Positions 29,960 to 41,989 are shown, counted from the stretch's first letter. The stretch is 64,000 nt of DNA from Plasmodium malariae (GCF_900090045.1 NC_041786.1:2536501-2600500), one strand, 5' to 3'. Numbers and translations: made by a program. The notes: a model not told the origin generated them from the letters alone.

Positions 29960-32606
29960 ATATATATGTAGATACTTATAAATACTTGTATTTGAAGCCT
30001 TAAATGCTCTTTTTACTCTTGTACATCAGTGATTCATAATTCGTGTGCATATATATATGTACATAATGGCATCAGCTTCTGAAATACGAAAGAGTTTTTC
30101 TTCTTTTTAGAAACTAACAGAATACCGTCAACAACACAGGAAAACAGTGGATGGCCGGTTATGCGCTGCGGCGTTTGTGCAAGATGATCAGACATACACA
30201 GACTGTACAAAAGCGACGGATCCTAACGGAATAACTGGAAAAGATTGGTGTTATGTAGAAGTCCAGTTAATAGGCAAGGGTAACAGAGATTGGGATTATT
30301 GTAAAGGAGTAATTAATTATGATGTTGTAAGGTCAAAAGCTCGAACATTTTTTCAAGCGAAATCAAATGAGTTAAGTAGTGCTGTTACAAAATTAGATGT
30401 TGAACACAAGAAATTAGGAGGTATATATGAGAAATATCAAGAAATATGTGGAGCTACATCAGAGTTATTAAAAAAGAAAATTCAAGAAATTAATGACATA
30501 GCTAAAATATCGAGTAGAAATATAAATAAGTTATTATTACAAGCATCATCTATTAGTGATACAGAAACCAAAATGTATGAACTAGAAGATGAAGTAGACA
30601 AGAATAGAAAAGCATTTCTGGAAAACAAAAAAAATTGTTCTGTATTAAAAGGATATGCTGTTGAAGATAGAGCTGATGGACTAATTGGTAGCTACTATGA
30701 CAATGCTTATTTTTCAGGATATCCTGTATCAATTAATACTGATAAATATATAAATTATATTTGGGATACAGGTATACCGATAGAAAATATTCCTTATCAA
30801 CACTTTTCTGTTAGATGGGATGGATATTTAAAAATTCCTCAAACAGGTAACTATATTATAACTATTGAACATGACTGTGGCGTAAGAATATTTTTGGATA
30901 ATTCTCCAATAATAGTGAGTAATATGCCATATCCAAAAGAAGATGAATCAGAAGAGATGAAACCAATATCTGTTCTTCCTATCGAAAAAATAAATGCTAA
31001 GGTACATAAAATTAGTTCAGAAAAATTAGGATTAATTGGAGGAAAGAAATACAAATTTCGTATAGAATATTTTCACTTAAGTAGTATTAAATATGAAAAT
31101 CCTGACAATGCTCATATTATTATATATTGGAAATCTGATAATATAGTAGAGGAAATTATTCCAACAAATTATTTTTTCCAAGGTAACGTAACCAGCCCAT
31201 TAAGAATTAGTGAACTAAGAGGTAATGAATATGAAATTATTTTCCTTGAAAATGGGGTGTATGCTTTTATGAATTCATTAGATTTCATAGTTACTGATAT
31301 CCCTACTATTTATGAAAGATCAAAAGCTATCCGTACTTTGTCTGATCCTAATAAAAATACCATTCGATTCAGAATAAATGCATACAGTACTGCCTACATT
31401 GCTATACCAAAGGAAGAAAAGGAAATTCCCCTTAACGATGTATCTAAAAAGAATTTCGTAAATACGAAAGAGACCTTATCCATATATCAAGTACAAGAAG
31501 CAAATACTAACGCAACTGAACAAAAAATATATAATGTATTCTCGTCTGAATACTACGAGGGAGAAGTAATAATAAAATTACAGAAACCAACGCCATTTCT
31601 TATATTCATGCAGCAAAAGGAATTAAGATCTACAGACATTTGTAGAGGATATATACAAGCAGTTTCGCTAACAAATTCAGCTTATTTTAATTCTTGTTAT
31701 ACCTCTTCTTATGAATCCAAAAAATTTGATTGTAATGCTGGTTTTAGTGGAGATAATCATGAAAAGGAATATTCAACATGGAAAACAGCTTCAAATAAAT
31801 CATTAGGACAATATGTAAGCATCAATTTTAACTACGATATGGATATATATTCATTTACTTTCAAAACGTTAAATTCGACAGAAAATGCAATTACAGAACT
31901 ATCCTTATATTTTCCTAACACGAAGAATCCTGAAACGTTTACAATATCTTTAGGACATCATCATTACAAGCTGAAGACACCTATAAAAACAAAAACGATA
32001 AAAGCTGTTATATCTAAAGTAAATGATCCAAAAAGTCAGAGTGGTGGAAATATTGCTTTTTATGGTATCCCATGTATAGACTCAAAAAATCAGCAAATTA
32101 ATATAGAAAAAAAAAATCAGTACGAAATTAATATTTTTTTTAGAAGTAAGAATGTTAACATATTAACAAAACCATTAAATTGGCTCATAGATAGTGGAAT
32201 GAAAAAACAAGTGCATGGAAATTTTAAATACGGCTGGGAAAAATTACCTACATCAATAGAGTCAGAAAATTTAGACAAAAAAGATTTATCACATGCAGGT
32301 ATATCATTCCTCCCTTTAGAATGTAAAATTAATGAAGCTTGTGATACTTTGAATACTTGGTCAATTGACTTATTACACGAAGGAACGTATTACATATCTA
32401 TAGAAATCGGCTCCCCATCCGGAAGACAAGAATTAAATTCAATTAAAGTAAATGGTGAAGTATTTATAAATAACATTTTCTTGAAACCTAAGCAGTACAC
32501 AAAAGTTAGCGCTGAAGTTAATATAACAAAAAATAAAATAGTACAAATTTCTACAAACACGAATACGGTAATCCAATCCGTACAACTTTTATTCCTGCAT
32601 AATTAA
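29762..32606 (+). CDS. FNPA: FNPA/LAP5: fibronectin type II and PA14-domain secreted adhesive protein
   Basis: Reconstructed as 860 residues from exons 29762-29848 and 30111-32606 (262-base GT..AG intron, phase 0). Exon 1 supplies a clear signal peptide (M-E-T-V-H-F-I-F-L-V-L-S-F-L-I-C-K-C). The mature protein opens with a fibronectin type II/kringle-like module (about residues 45-105; cysteines plus G-x-D-W-C-Y-V-E and D-W-D-Y-C). A helical stretch with coiled-coil character follows (about 105-205), then a PA14 domain (about 218-388, beginning G-L-I-G-S-Y-Y-D-N), then a galactose-binding, discoidin-like region from about residue 550 and a beta-rich end. The fibronectin II plus PA14 order is that of FNPA/LAP5, the member of the LCCL-protein complex expressed in gametocytes and ookinete crystalloids, needed for oocyst sporogony in family members studied. 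There is no membrane anchor. The in-frame GTG at 30147 is internal, not the start. Confidence 0.9.
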
Positions 32607-34185
32607 TATGCTAATGTTTATAAGTGCTATTGTACAATAGTATATTCTATTTATACAAAAATATACAAAGAAAAACTGTTAGCTGATTTTTATGAATTTG
32701 CAATTTTTCCTAAATTGTTAAAAAATTATATGTTCAATTCTTTTACTTTATAATAGTTATTTTTAATATGCAGCACAACCGTTTTTAAAAAAAATTTTTT
32801 TACTGTATTTTTTTACATGACTACATTTTGTAGACAGTATGTTTTTTATATTAACGTCGTTTTTATGAACACCCCATTTTTTCCCTATAACGTCTGCCTC
32901 ACTTATATGGAAAACTAAAAGAAATATGGCAGTTTTCTGCAAAACGGGCTACCACGATTGTATACTTATGTAGATACATATGAACATATAAAACATTCAC
33001 ATTTTGTCTTTTCCATTTCTCTGAAATTTCACGTATAGACATAATTTTAATAATATAACTTCTATAAAACTACACTTTATATGCACATTTCCATGTAAAC
33101 GAGGTAGTAGTACTGCACATTACATAAATTCATGGAAATATTTTTATTCTTTCTTTTTTTAATCTAGAAGAATATTGATATAGAATATGAACAATATTAT
33201 AACCGAAATTTCGTTGCATCATTAGCTAGTAAATTAATAACTTCATGAACAAAATATTTAAGTCCCGTAAATAATGTTAAATTTTTTTTTTCTGTCTTCA
33301 AATATATACTACTAAATGTTAACCGTTTTTATGCCGTAGCCATAATGAAAAGTATTATTATTATAGTTGTAAAAAAGTGAGATTTTTAACGTACAATATT
33401 TTCAATGCTTTAACGCCGAATTAATGTAGGTACAATTAATTTTAGCTTTTTTGCTATCATTATGTCACGCCTTAAATGGTACATGTATACATCACATATA
33501 TATATATATATATATATTTATTTATTTATGTAATATTATAAAAAATTGTTACACTTTTTTTTTTTTTTATTAAAAAAAAAATACTTCGTAATATATATTC
33601 AACGACGGATAAAAGTGTCAATCAATTTGTTTGGAAAATAATACATTTTCAGTACCAATATTTGTTTGCATCTTCATTAATTCGTATAAAAATCTGTGCA
33701 TATTTTATTTTATATATATATTATTTATTCACATCATATCATGTAAAATTCTGCATCTCACTAAAATTTTAATTCTGCTCGATAAAAAATAAAAAAGTAA
33801 AAGAAAAAAATTGTGTTTTACTTTTGTTTTAAAAAGATGTAAAAAAGAAAAAAATATCATTTAAAAATAAATTATTGATAAAATAGTAGGAAAGCATTTT
33901 ATACTTCTAAAACAGATTGAAAAAAGAAAATTTTTATATTATATGTGCTGTTATTACCTAAAAATGGCTTATTTGGCTCTCTCTATATATAAGATATATA
34001 CATATATATAATTTAAGATAATGTATCTTCAATCCAACTTTCTCTTTTCTTTTTTTCCTTCACTCCTTTTCAAAAAATGACGAAAAAGGGGTTGTTGAAA
34101 AAGTTAAAAAAGTAATAATAAAAATATAAATATAATTAAACGAAATTTAGTTTGTTTGAAGTTGCATGGAAATGGTAAAGAAAAA
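32607..34185. other. Intergenic, no gene seen
   Basis: 3' flank of the FNPA gene and upstream of the CWF18-like gene. It contains an (AT)n block near 33498-33517 and an island of higher G+C around 32860-32965, with a small GCAG/CTGC inverted repeat. A short ATG frame at 34078 cannot be spliced in frame to the next gene. Confidence 0.6.
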
Positions 34186-34623
34186 ATGGAAATGAAAGAT
34201 TTTAATAATTTGAAATTTTATAATTACATTCCTGTGAATAGAGAACTTAAGAAATGTTGTGTGCCATGTCCTGATACAGAAGAATTTGAAGTGAAATTAA
34301 ATCAAGAATTAGATGAACAATTGAAAAATGCATTCCAGGGTAATATCCTTGATCAAATTAATGCTAGGAATATCAATGTAGATTTGAAAAGAGATTTACA
34401 GAAAAAATTAAATATATTATCAAAAAGAACGGATAAAGCGATCATAGAATTAATTAAAAGGAAAATAAATGAAAGTAAAAATAATAAGGAAACGTCCAAC
34501 GTAAATGACGAACAGGAAAATACGAGTATGACATTAAACTTTGACCGAAAAAATGACCACAACTTGGGTCATCTTCTACATCAGACACTCAATAAGTTAG
34601 ATGTAATGGACGAATCAGATTAA
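34186..34623 (+). CDS. CWF18/CCDC12-like spliceosome protein
   Basis: The frame is open from 34108, but the first in-frame ATG is 34186, giving 145 residues. The core matches CWF18/CCDC12: L-K-F-Y-N-Y-I-P-V-N-R-E-L-K (compare the family L-R-N-Y-x-P-x-D-x-x-L-K-K), then, after an acidic linker, V-D-L-K-R-D-L-Q-K-K-L followed by K-R-T-D-K-A-I-I-E-L-I. Family members associate with the Prp19/CDC5 complex and the activated spliceosome in the nucleus. The family normally has an additional basic N-terminal helix. Here the codons upstream of 34186 stay open with no Met, and an AG acceptor-like site lies at 34149-34150, so an upstream first exon is possible. None of the visible candidates keeps frame. 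The acidic tail ends D-E-S-D. Family call fairly secure, 5' end uncertain. Confidence 0.75.
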   Translation: MEMKDFNNLKFYNYIPVNRELKKCCVPCPDTEEFEVKLNQELDEQLKNAFQGNILDQINARNINVDLKRDLQKKLNILSKRTDKAIIELIKRKINESKNNKETSNVNDEQENTSMTLNFDRKNDHNLGHLLHQTLNKLDVMDESD

Positions 34624-35309
34624 GGGCATTCTCTTTTTAAGTTTTCACACAGCGCTATTTATTACTATACCATATTCTTCCCTTTTGTTTACGCTCTCGT
34701 GTGTACTTTATGTCTTTTTTTATTTTATGTACATATTTTTGATTCATTATTTTTGTACTCTTATATTCCTTCCATTATTTTTACACCTTTTTTTTTTTTT
34801 TTTTTTGGTGATTCACCATATTATGAAGTTTATTATGATTACATATTAAACGTTGTACACAATTTCTTTACGTTATATTTATAATATGGATAAACTATTT
34901 TGCTCTGTATCATATCCTTTTATTTGGTTATTCAAATGAACCTTATTTTATTTATATATAATTTAAAAAAATTTTTGTGCGTTTCTTTATTTCCAGCTGT
35001 GAAGCTGAAAAATGGAAATTAATAATCTTTTTGTTTAATAAAAAGAATAAAATTATTTTGCTGAACAGTGGTTTATTACATAAAAAAATGGGAAACATAT
35101 GTTATATGCTAAAAATTTTAAAAAGTTAACTAGTACAAATCAAAGAAAGCGTCATGCGAAATTCTTTGAGACATTAAAAAAAAAAAGGAAAAAAAAAAAA
35201 AAACAAAAAAATAATAAATAAATATTTAATTAATAAAAATTTCACTGAGATATATATGACACTCACACATATATATATACATACACGTGTATATCATTAC
35301 GTGCATTTT
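34624..35309. other. Convergent intergenic region
   Basis: Shared 3' flank of the CWF18-like gene (+) and Sir2B (-). It consists of poly-T (34791-34806) and poly-A tracts near 35170-35210. No gene seen. Confidence 0.7.
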
Positions 35310-38300
35310 TTATAAACATTCGAATAAATCGTTAATATAATTCAAAAGCCAAAGAGGAAAATAGCATATTTCCTTGTACAGGGTAGAATCAATAATGTGC
35401 TCTTTGTTTATGTTATTTATTAGATCATTATATGTTTCGTGCCATATTTCATTTCTACATTTCTGCAGTGTGTTCGAATGTTTTTTATCCCTTATAAGTT
35501 TTCTATATGGAGTATATATTTTTTGAGGTTTAATATATTTGGGTATTTTAGATACTAATTCTCCAAGTTTATGTTTATTACTTATTAAAATTGTAGGGCA
35601 AAATAAGAAATGTGAGTAGGAACAATCACTGTCTTCACATTTATTTTCTGTGCTAATATAACTTTTTTCCAGAGGATTATTAACAGTTCCTTTATAAGAT
35701 ATATTATCATTTGCCAATTTACAATGATCGGCACAAGAGTTCTGCCCAATGTATTTATTTTGCAGTATATCGGAATTTATAGCTTTCCCGTCATATGGCA
35801 TGCTATTATTATTACTACTACTATAATAATTATTATTTTTCTGCATATAATTTTCAGAACTGAGCTTATTATCATTCCACTCGGTAGCTATTGCATTGCT
35901 ATAACAGTTGTACACATTACGAAAATTTCCGTAACTATTATATATTGTTTCATTTTCTGTAGAAGATTTATCTGAATAACTCGACTCCTCAATATTTTGT
36001 ATAAAATCTTTATCTTTCGTTATATTCATTTCGTTTACATAAGAACACTGATTTATTTTGCATAATTTATTTATTTCTTCCTGCATTATTAAATCTTGTT
36101 TGTGTCTTATTATATTACTTTCTTCTGAATAGCTATTTTTTAATCGATAATTAAATGAATTATTTTTGATTAGGTCTTTGTTAATTTTTATTTTATACAA
36201 ATCCTTATATTCATTCATATAAAGATCATAAAAAATAAAAAATTTTTCCTCCTTGTTTTCATCGGAAGAGGAGCACAAGCTGAAGTCATTTAATTTTCTT
36301 TTTTTTCTCTCTCTAAATGTATAATGACCTTGATAAGAAAGCTTTTGCTTTTGAATAAATAAATTTATAAAATTACTTGTATATATATTAATACTTTTTG
36401 AAAGGGAAAGGCTCTTTATAAAAACTTCCATTTTATCAATCTCTCTCTTCTCTCGTGTATAGTTCGTTTTTTCTTTATTTGACTTATTTATTAAACAAAA
36501 TAAATTATATAACAGTTTAATCGAATTTGGTAACTCAAAGGGCATGTAACTATTATAATTGTACATTTTATTAGAATTACTTAATATTGCTAACAGTTCA
36601 ACTTTTGATTTTGGTTGGATGTTAATTGGGTTATAGCCCACATGAACATGTTCATTTAATATTTCGGAAATTTGAAAATGTTCCAAACGAGGTTTGTTAC
36701 AATTCTCACAGCACGAATAATTTTCACTCATATCGTTATTATTGTTGTCATTATTATTATTACTATTATGCCTATTATCGTAGTCATTATTATAATCCTT
36801 ATTATTTTCTAATTCCCCATACTTATTTTCATTTTGCGCTCTTTTGCTTTCATAACAGTCATTTCCGTCAAGGAACTTGTGCGCGTTCTTATGGCATAAA
36901 TATTTATTTTTAATCAAACTAAAACTTCTAATACTATTTTTGCTATTATTGAAATAATCAACGTCATCAATATCATCACCATGAGTGTAGGCCACATTAA
37001 CAATCCATGTATTTAGTTCAATAAAAGTACTATGTTCATTGTAATTTAATTTTAATAAAACAAAAGAATTATACCATAACTCTATTTCTAATAGGCACGA
37101 ATAATTCGTTCTTATTATCCATATGCCTTTATTGCTGTCTACTACTCTTACTGAAGTTTTACATAAACTGTCCAAGGAGACTGTTTTAATATTTTTAATC
37201 ATTGAACATTTTATTAAAAAAAGTTGTTCCCGGGTGTTGTTTGAGGACTTTTGTTCATTTACGGTTCCATCGTTACCACTTATGGTATTGTAAGGTGTGT
37301 AATTCTCTTCGTCCGTATCATTATTATTATTATATTTATTTATTTTTTTTTTGTTATTATCAGTATTGTTACTGTTAACATCTCCTCCATTAGTACCATA
37401 AAAATACTTGTCATCTCTATCGTGAGAAACTTTCTTATAACCACTATAATTATTGAGAGTTTCCTTTTTATCAATTAATAAACTACTTCCTTCTTGGTCA
37501 AAATGTTTTCCTTGATTTGAATTGTTATTATTGTTATTTAATGAAAATTTAGACGATGGATCCACTTCTGTGTTATTGTTATAACCATCTTTTATTTCCT
37601 CTTTAACTTCCCGTAAAGACTCTAGGTCTTTGTTCGAGTTCATAACTGTGATTAGTTCATCACATAGTAAATCAAAATCCATTAGTTGGCATCTAACTAC
37701 AATAATCAAAGCATTTCTAACAGACAATGGATCAAGAGAAAATTCATTAATAATAATATCTGAAATATCATTGACATTTGAATGTAAACTTAAATTAACT
37801 TCTTTTGATAAAGACGATTTTTGATAGTTAATCAAACAGCTATATGAATTTTCATTAGCAAATTTCTTTTTGGAAGGATAATAGCTTGCTGGTACAATAT
37901 AAAAACTGGAACCCAAACAAAAATGAAAATCAGCCCTTTGCGAATGTTTGATTGAATTTAAATGAAAAAAATCCTCATACGCATTATTCCAGTCTAATAA
38001 GACGTCCGTACAAATTCCTACTGGTGGAAATGAACATAAAAAACATAAAGAACCTGTAGGCTTAAAACTAATTGTAGATATAACAAAATCTCTTAAATAT
38101 CTTCTACCACAAAAATCACATCTTTCTATGAAAATATTTCCATGTATTTCTGAAATTTTCGAAAATTTTGTTCCACATCTATAATGCAAGGAATCTATAT
38201 TTTGCGTAATTAAGTATTTTATAATATTTCTATTCATTAATTCTTTTATCATGATATGTGTTTTTGTCGGTAAAGCTAAATGAAGATCTATAATTTGTTT

Positions 38301-39296
38301 TTTCCTATTTCCAAATATTACATAATTTTCATCTGACTTTAAATGGTTAGTTATATTTGTTTTTTCATCAGTAATGGATGAATTATGCATATATACATTT
38401 TTATTATCTGATAATGAACTGCTATTCTGAGAATTACTGCTTGAATTTTCCTTCTTAATATATATGTTTCTTTTCTTTGATTGTTTATCTTTGCTATCAT
38501 TATATGAATAATTTGGATCTAAATAGGGTCTATATGATTTATCTTTTCTGTCCACGTTTTTACTGTTCAGTGCGCTGTCACTGCTATCTCCATTTTCACT
38601 CTTGTCTGCATTATTAGCTGAGCTATTATGTGAACAGTCCTCTTCCACATTACTGTAACTCTTTAACGAATTTTTAATATCTATATAGGTATTGTAGTGG
38701 TCGGTCATATTTAGATTTGTATTTCTTTTATGATGTTCAAGAGAAGAGTCAGATATGGCTGAGCATCTTTCAATTTTATCGTCTTCACTAAAATTTTCAA
38801 CTTTTTCTTTTTTAATAACATTAAATTGGGGTTCTGCTTTATTATTTGAGGAATAATATATTGTGGCATAATTTAAATTTTCATATTTTCCCTGCAATGA
38901 TCCTTTTATCGTCTTGTATGTCTTTATTTTTTCCTCTTCGTTTTCCCTTTGCTTTACCTCTTCCTTTTCCATTTGCTTTACCTCACCCTTTTTCTTTTCC
39001 CTTTCGTTTTGTATTCTTCTTTTGTAGTTTATTTCGTTACGGGACTCATTTGTCCATATCCCTGTTGGACCTCTAAAATCCTGTAGCCCAGAACTGGTAG
39101 ATATACCAGCACCTGAATGCACAACAATGTATTCACTTGTTTTTATTTTTTCTAACAATTCTTTTACTTTGCGTTTTTCTTCTTCGTCATCTTCAAAATA
39201 TTCTTTTTCACCTAGTGGACCTTTGTTTTCATTTTTAGACAAGCGCAATGCATAATTCATGCAGCTCATTTTACCATAAAAATGAGAAACGAACAA
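35310..39296 (-). CDS. SIR2B: Sirtuin Sir2B, NAD-dependent deacylase
   Basis: Single exon of 1328 residues, close to the roughly 1300 I recall for P. falciparum Sir2B. The start resembles mammalian SIRT6 (M-N-Y-A-L-R-L-S ... K-G-P-L-G). The Met at residue 10 or 13 is a better start than residue 1. The sirtuin core shows the NAD motif G-A-G-I-S (about 62-66), L-Q-D-F-R-G-P-T-G-I-W-T, T-Q-N-I-D-S-L-H (about 362-369), catalytic His in E-I-H-G (about 384), zinc cysteines C-D-F-C and C-F-L-C, and the L-G-S-S motif. An Asn/Lys-rich insert of about 250 residues splits the Rossmann core after G-I-W-T. A long C-terminal region has no recognised domain. Sir2B silences subtelomeric surface-antigen genes in P. 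falciparum; in other species its targets would differ. Class IV (SIRT6/7-like) is inferred from the N-terminus. Confidence 0.92.
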   Translation of the reverse strand: MFVSHFYGKMSCMNYALRLSKNENKGPLGEKEYFEDDEEEKRKVKELLEKIKTSEYIVVHSGAGISTSSGLQDFRGPTGIWTNESRNEINYKRRIQNEREKKKGEVKQMEKEEVKQRENEEEKIKTYKTIKGSLQGKYENLNYATIYYSSNNKAEPQFNVIKKEKVENFSEDDKIERCSAISDSSLEHHKRNTNLNMTDHYNTYIDIKNSLKSYSNVEEDCSHNSSANNADKSENGDSSDSALNSKNVDRKDKSYRPYLDPNYSYNDSKDKQSKKRNIYIKKENSSSNSQNSSSLSDNKNVYMHNSSITDEKTNITNHLKSDENYVIFGNRKKQIIDLHLALPTKTHIMIKELMNRNIIKYLITQNIDSLHYRCGTKFSKISEIHGNIFIERCDFCGRRYLRDFVISTISFKPTGSLCFLCSFPPVGICTDVLLDWNNAYEDFFHLNSIKHSQRADFHFCLGSSFYIVPASYYPSKKKFANENSYSCLINYQKSSLSKEVNLSLHSNVNDISDIIINEFSLDPLSVRNALIIVVRCQLMDFDLLCDELITVMNSNKDLESLREVKEEIKDGYNNNTEVDPSSKFSLNNNNNNSNQGKHFDQEGSSLLIDKKETLNNYSGYKKVSHDRDDKYFYGTNGGDVNSNNTDNNKKKINKYNNNNDTDEENYTPYNTISGNDGTVNEQKSSNNTREQLFLIKCSMIKNIKTVSLDSLCKTSVRVVDSNKGIWIIRTNYSCLLEIELWYNSFVLLKLNYNEHSTFIELNTWIVNVAYTHGDDIDDVDYFNNSKNSIRSFSLIKNKYLCHKNAHKFLDGNDCYESKRAQNENKYGELENNKDYNNDYDNRHNSNNNNDNNNNDMSENYSCCENCNKPRLEHFQISEILNEHVHVGYNPINIQPKSKVELLAILSNSNKMYNYNSYMPFELPNSIKLLYNLFCLINKSNKEKTNYTREKREIDKMEVFIKSLSLSKSINIYTSNFINLFIQKQKLSYQGHYTFRERKKRKLNDFSLCSSSDENKEEKFFIFYDLYMNEYKDLYKIKINKDLIKNNSFNYRLKNSYSEESNIIRHKQDLIMQEEINKLCKINQCSYVNEMNITKDKDFIQNIEESSYSDKSSTENETIYNSYGNFRNVYNCYSNAIATEWNDNKLSSENYMQKNNNYYSSSNNNSMPYDGKAINSDILQNKYIGQNSCADHCKLANDNISYKGTVNNPLEKSYISTENKCEDSDCSYSHFLFCPTILISNKHKLGELVSKIPKYIKPQKIYTPYRKLIRDKKHSNTLQKCRNEIWHETYNDLINNINKEHIIDSTLYKEICYFPLWLLNYINDLFECL

Positions 39297-41201
39297 ATGA
39301 GGTTGTGGTTGAACAGAAGGTTGCTGTACAAGAAAAAGAATAAGAAGGCGTAAAAAAAGAAGACGAAAAAATTATACATATAAAAAAGAGTATGTAATAA
39401 TTTACATTCCATATGTTACTTATCTTTCCATTTATTTGTAGTACCATTCAATTTTTAAAAGTTTATTATATCATCTGCATATCGTCATCTCTATAAAAAT
39501 GATCAAACTTTACATGTTCGTTAAAATGTTTTTTCTTTTTTTCCAAAAGTACACATGACTTATGTATCTTTTTTAAAAAATAATTTATTTTTATAAACTA
39601 AACTATGAAGTAACATTATATTATTATATTCATTCAATTAAATCATTATCCTTCAAGTGCTGCTTCCCTGTTAAAGTGAGCCTCAATACAATTTTGTGTT
39701 CTTTCATATATACTTACAATTCAATGATATTATATCCCTTTTACGTTGTTATGCAGTTATTGTTATTATGGTACTTTTATGCCTATTTATTTATTAATAT
39801 TATGATACATTTATGCCTATTTATTTATTAATATTATGATACTTTTATGCCTATTTAATTATTAATATTATGATACTTTTATGCCTATTTAATTATGAAT
39901 AGTATGGTATTTTTACAACTATTCATTAGTTATATACCTTCTTTTAATCTTTCGCTAAATTATATATATTTATATAAAAAGGGACACTAATATAAGCAAC
40001 TTAGAAATATCACTTGCTATTGGATTTATGTTCCATTTTAATGATTTATCAGAACATCATTACGTAAACAGAAATGTATAAAAGGAAAAAAACATAAAAT
40101 ACAAGTACGCGAAAAACATACGTACAATATATATATATGTATACATGCTCTTATTTATGTAATAAAAAATTTATTTTTTCTTGTTTTGAATTAAATTATA
40201 AGTTAAAGCAAAACTGCAATAGCAGTGATTTTTTTCACATATATATATATATACATATATTTATATATAATGTTCAATGAGATATTGACCTGAAGTGTAT
40301 CTTCAGTATTTAAAGTATGTTAAAGAATAAACAATGGAATAACTCACAAGTTCAATTTTTTTAAATTACATGAACTTAATAGTGAAAAAAAAATAAAGGG
40401 TACTTTTACAAAACTGAGGAGAAGGTTCATCTTATTTCCACCTTTCTAAATATGTTAAGTGTTGACGAGAACTCCTTTTTAAGATAATATTTTCCATATT
40501 TTAATTTGGTATAATATATAGAGGTTAGCAAAAATTAGTAACTTTTTACAAAATTGTGGATTATATATTTGGATATAATGGAATAATGATGATTTATTTT
40601 AAATTAGAATAAAAGGATAAAAAAAACAAAGTGTACATGTAAAACGTAGTAATTTTGTAATAGTTAATAGAATAATCATTTGTTGAATTACATAAAAGCA
40701 TATAAAAATTAACGCTTTAGGTAGACAATTATTTTTACTTTTTCCTTTTTTTTTAAAATATATAAAATTGCTTAAAGATTTATAAACTACATTTTTTAAT
40801 TTTAATAATTTATGAATGGTATATATATAGATACCGTGATATTTCACGAAGTGATAAGTACACATATCTGAAAACACATGTAATATTCTACTTAGTAATG
40901 TGTTAAGGCAAAATCAAAATAGAATAAGCATATCAGTAAAAAGAAAAACTGTAATAATACATATTAACAAATGGCAATGCTGATTTTTAAAATTTTCAAA
41001 TGTATTTTATTATTATGTTCATAAAGGTATAATATTTTAATTACACATAAAATTGAAAACTGTTAAAAACAAGTTGAGCTTTGCGGTTGAATAGCTTATT
41101 ATTATGTTATTCAACAAAATCGAAACTTTTATCCTCTTAGAAAGAAAAGACGAACATATAAAAAATTATGAGAATATTTTACTGTTAATGTGTATATAAT
41201 A
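39297..41201. other. Intergenic: Sir2B promoter and NSE2-like 3' flank
   Basis: Both flanking genes are on the minus strand. It contains a 34-bp minisatellite (39773-39908). A 92-codon minus-strand frame at 40599-40877 is Lys/Ile/Phe-rich with no recognisable motif, and I do not call it. Confidence 0.65.
39773..39908. repeat. 34-bp tandem repeat upstream of Sir2B
   Basis: Four head-to-tail copies of a 34-bp unit beginning acttttatgcctattta, starting at 39773, 39807, 39841 and 39875. A decayed fifth copy follows. It lies about 480 bp upstream of the Sir2B start codon. Confidence 0.88.
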
Positions 41202-41956
41202 TTATAAATATGCGTACATACATATGTGCATGGACATATGATATATATATATAAATTTGTGTGGAAAATGATCTAACGTATCTATTTCATTATTTTTTCC
41301 TTTTATTGAATTTATGGTTATACCATCATTCCTTAGATTTATATAATATTCCTTCGCTTCTGTTATATTATCCCTAAATTTCTTGAACCTAATTTAAAAA
41401 AAAATTCAACATGATAAAAAAGGTAATGCCCTTTATTAAGTATTCCTAAAAAATAATACTATACTTGCTTATATATAATAATTTATATAAAAAAAAAGTT
41501 AGACAATTAGAACATATTATATAAATGCAACCTTGAATGATGAAGAAATTCGTAATCTGGATGCAAGCTATTTTTGTAAACTTTCTTTTTGCATGCTAAA
41601 AAAAAAAAAAAAAGTAAACATATGCACAAAAAGGAAAAAAACTGATAGAGCAGAATAGGGAAAAAAAAAAATAAGGTAGAATATAAAATTCTTTTATTTC
41701 ATATACATAATAAAAGAAAAAATAAAAATTAATACCTGCAATTGGACACTCAATTGTGTCTTTATTTACCCTGAATAAAACATACGAAAAAATTAGTATG
41801 TACGTAATATAAGTTTCTTATTTCATTTTGTTTTTTTAACAAATAAGTTTTACATTAGCCGCAGAATAAACGCCTTTTCAAATGTGTGCACGCAGGCTCT
41901 CCTATTTTTGCTGAATCTGAAATTATGTGAATTGTATAAAAACACAGTATTAATGA

Positions 41957-41989
<33 letters not shown>

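Noticed and set aside
30147..32606. GTG at 30147 as the translation start of the FNPA gene
   Set aside because: The frame continues upstream to an AG acceptor at 30110, and an in-phase signal-peptide exon exists at 29762-29848. Plasmodium does not normally start at GTG.
40599..40877. 92-codon minus-strand frame downstream of the NSE2-like gene
   Set aside because: Composition is Lys/Ile/Phe/Tyr-rich as expected from A+T-rich DNA. No motif, signal peptide or matching exon is seen.
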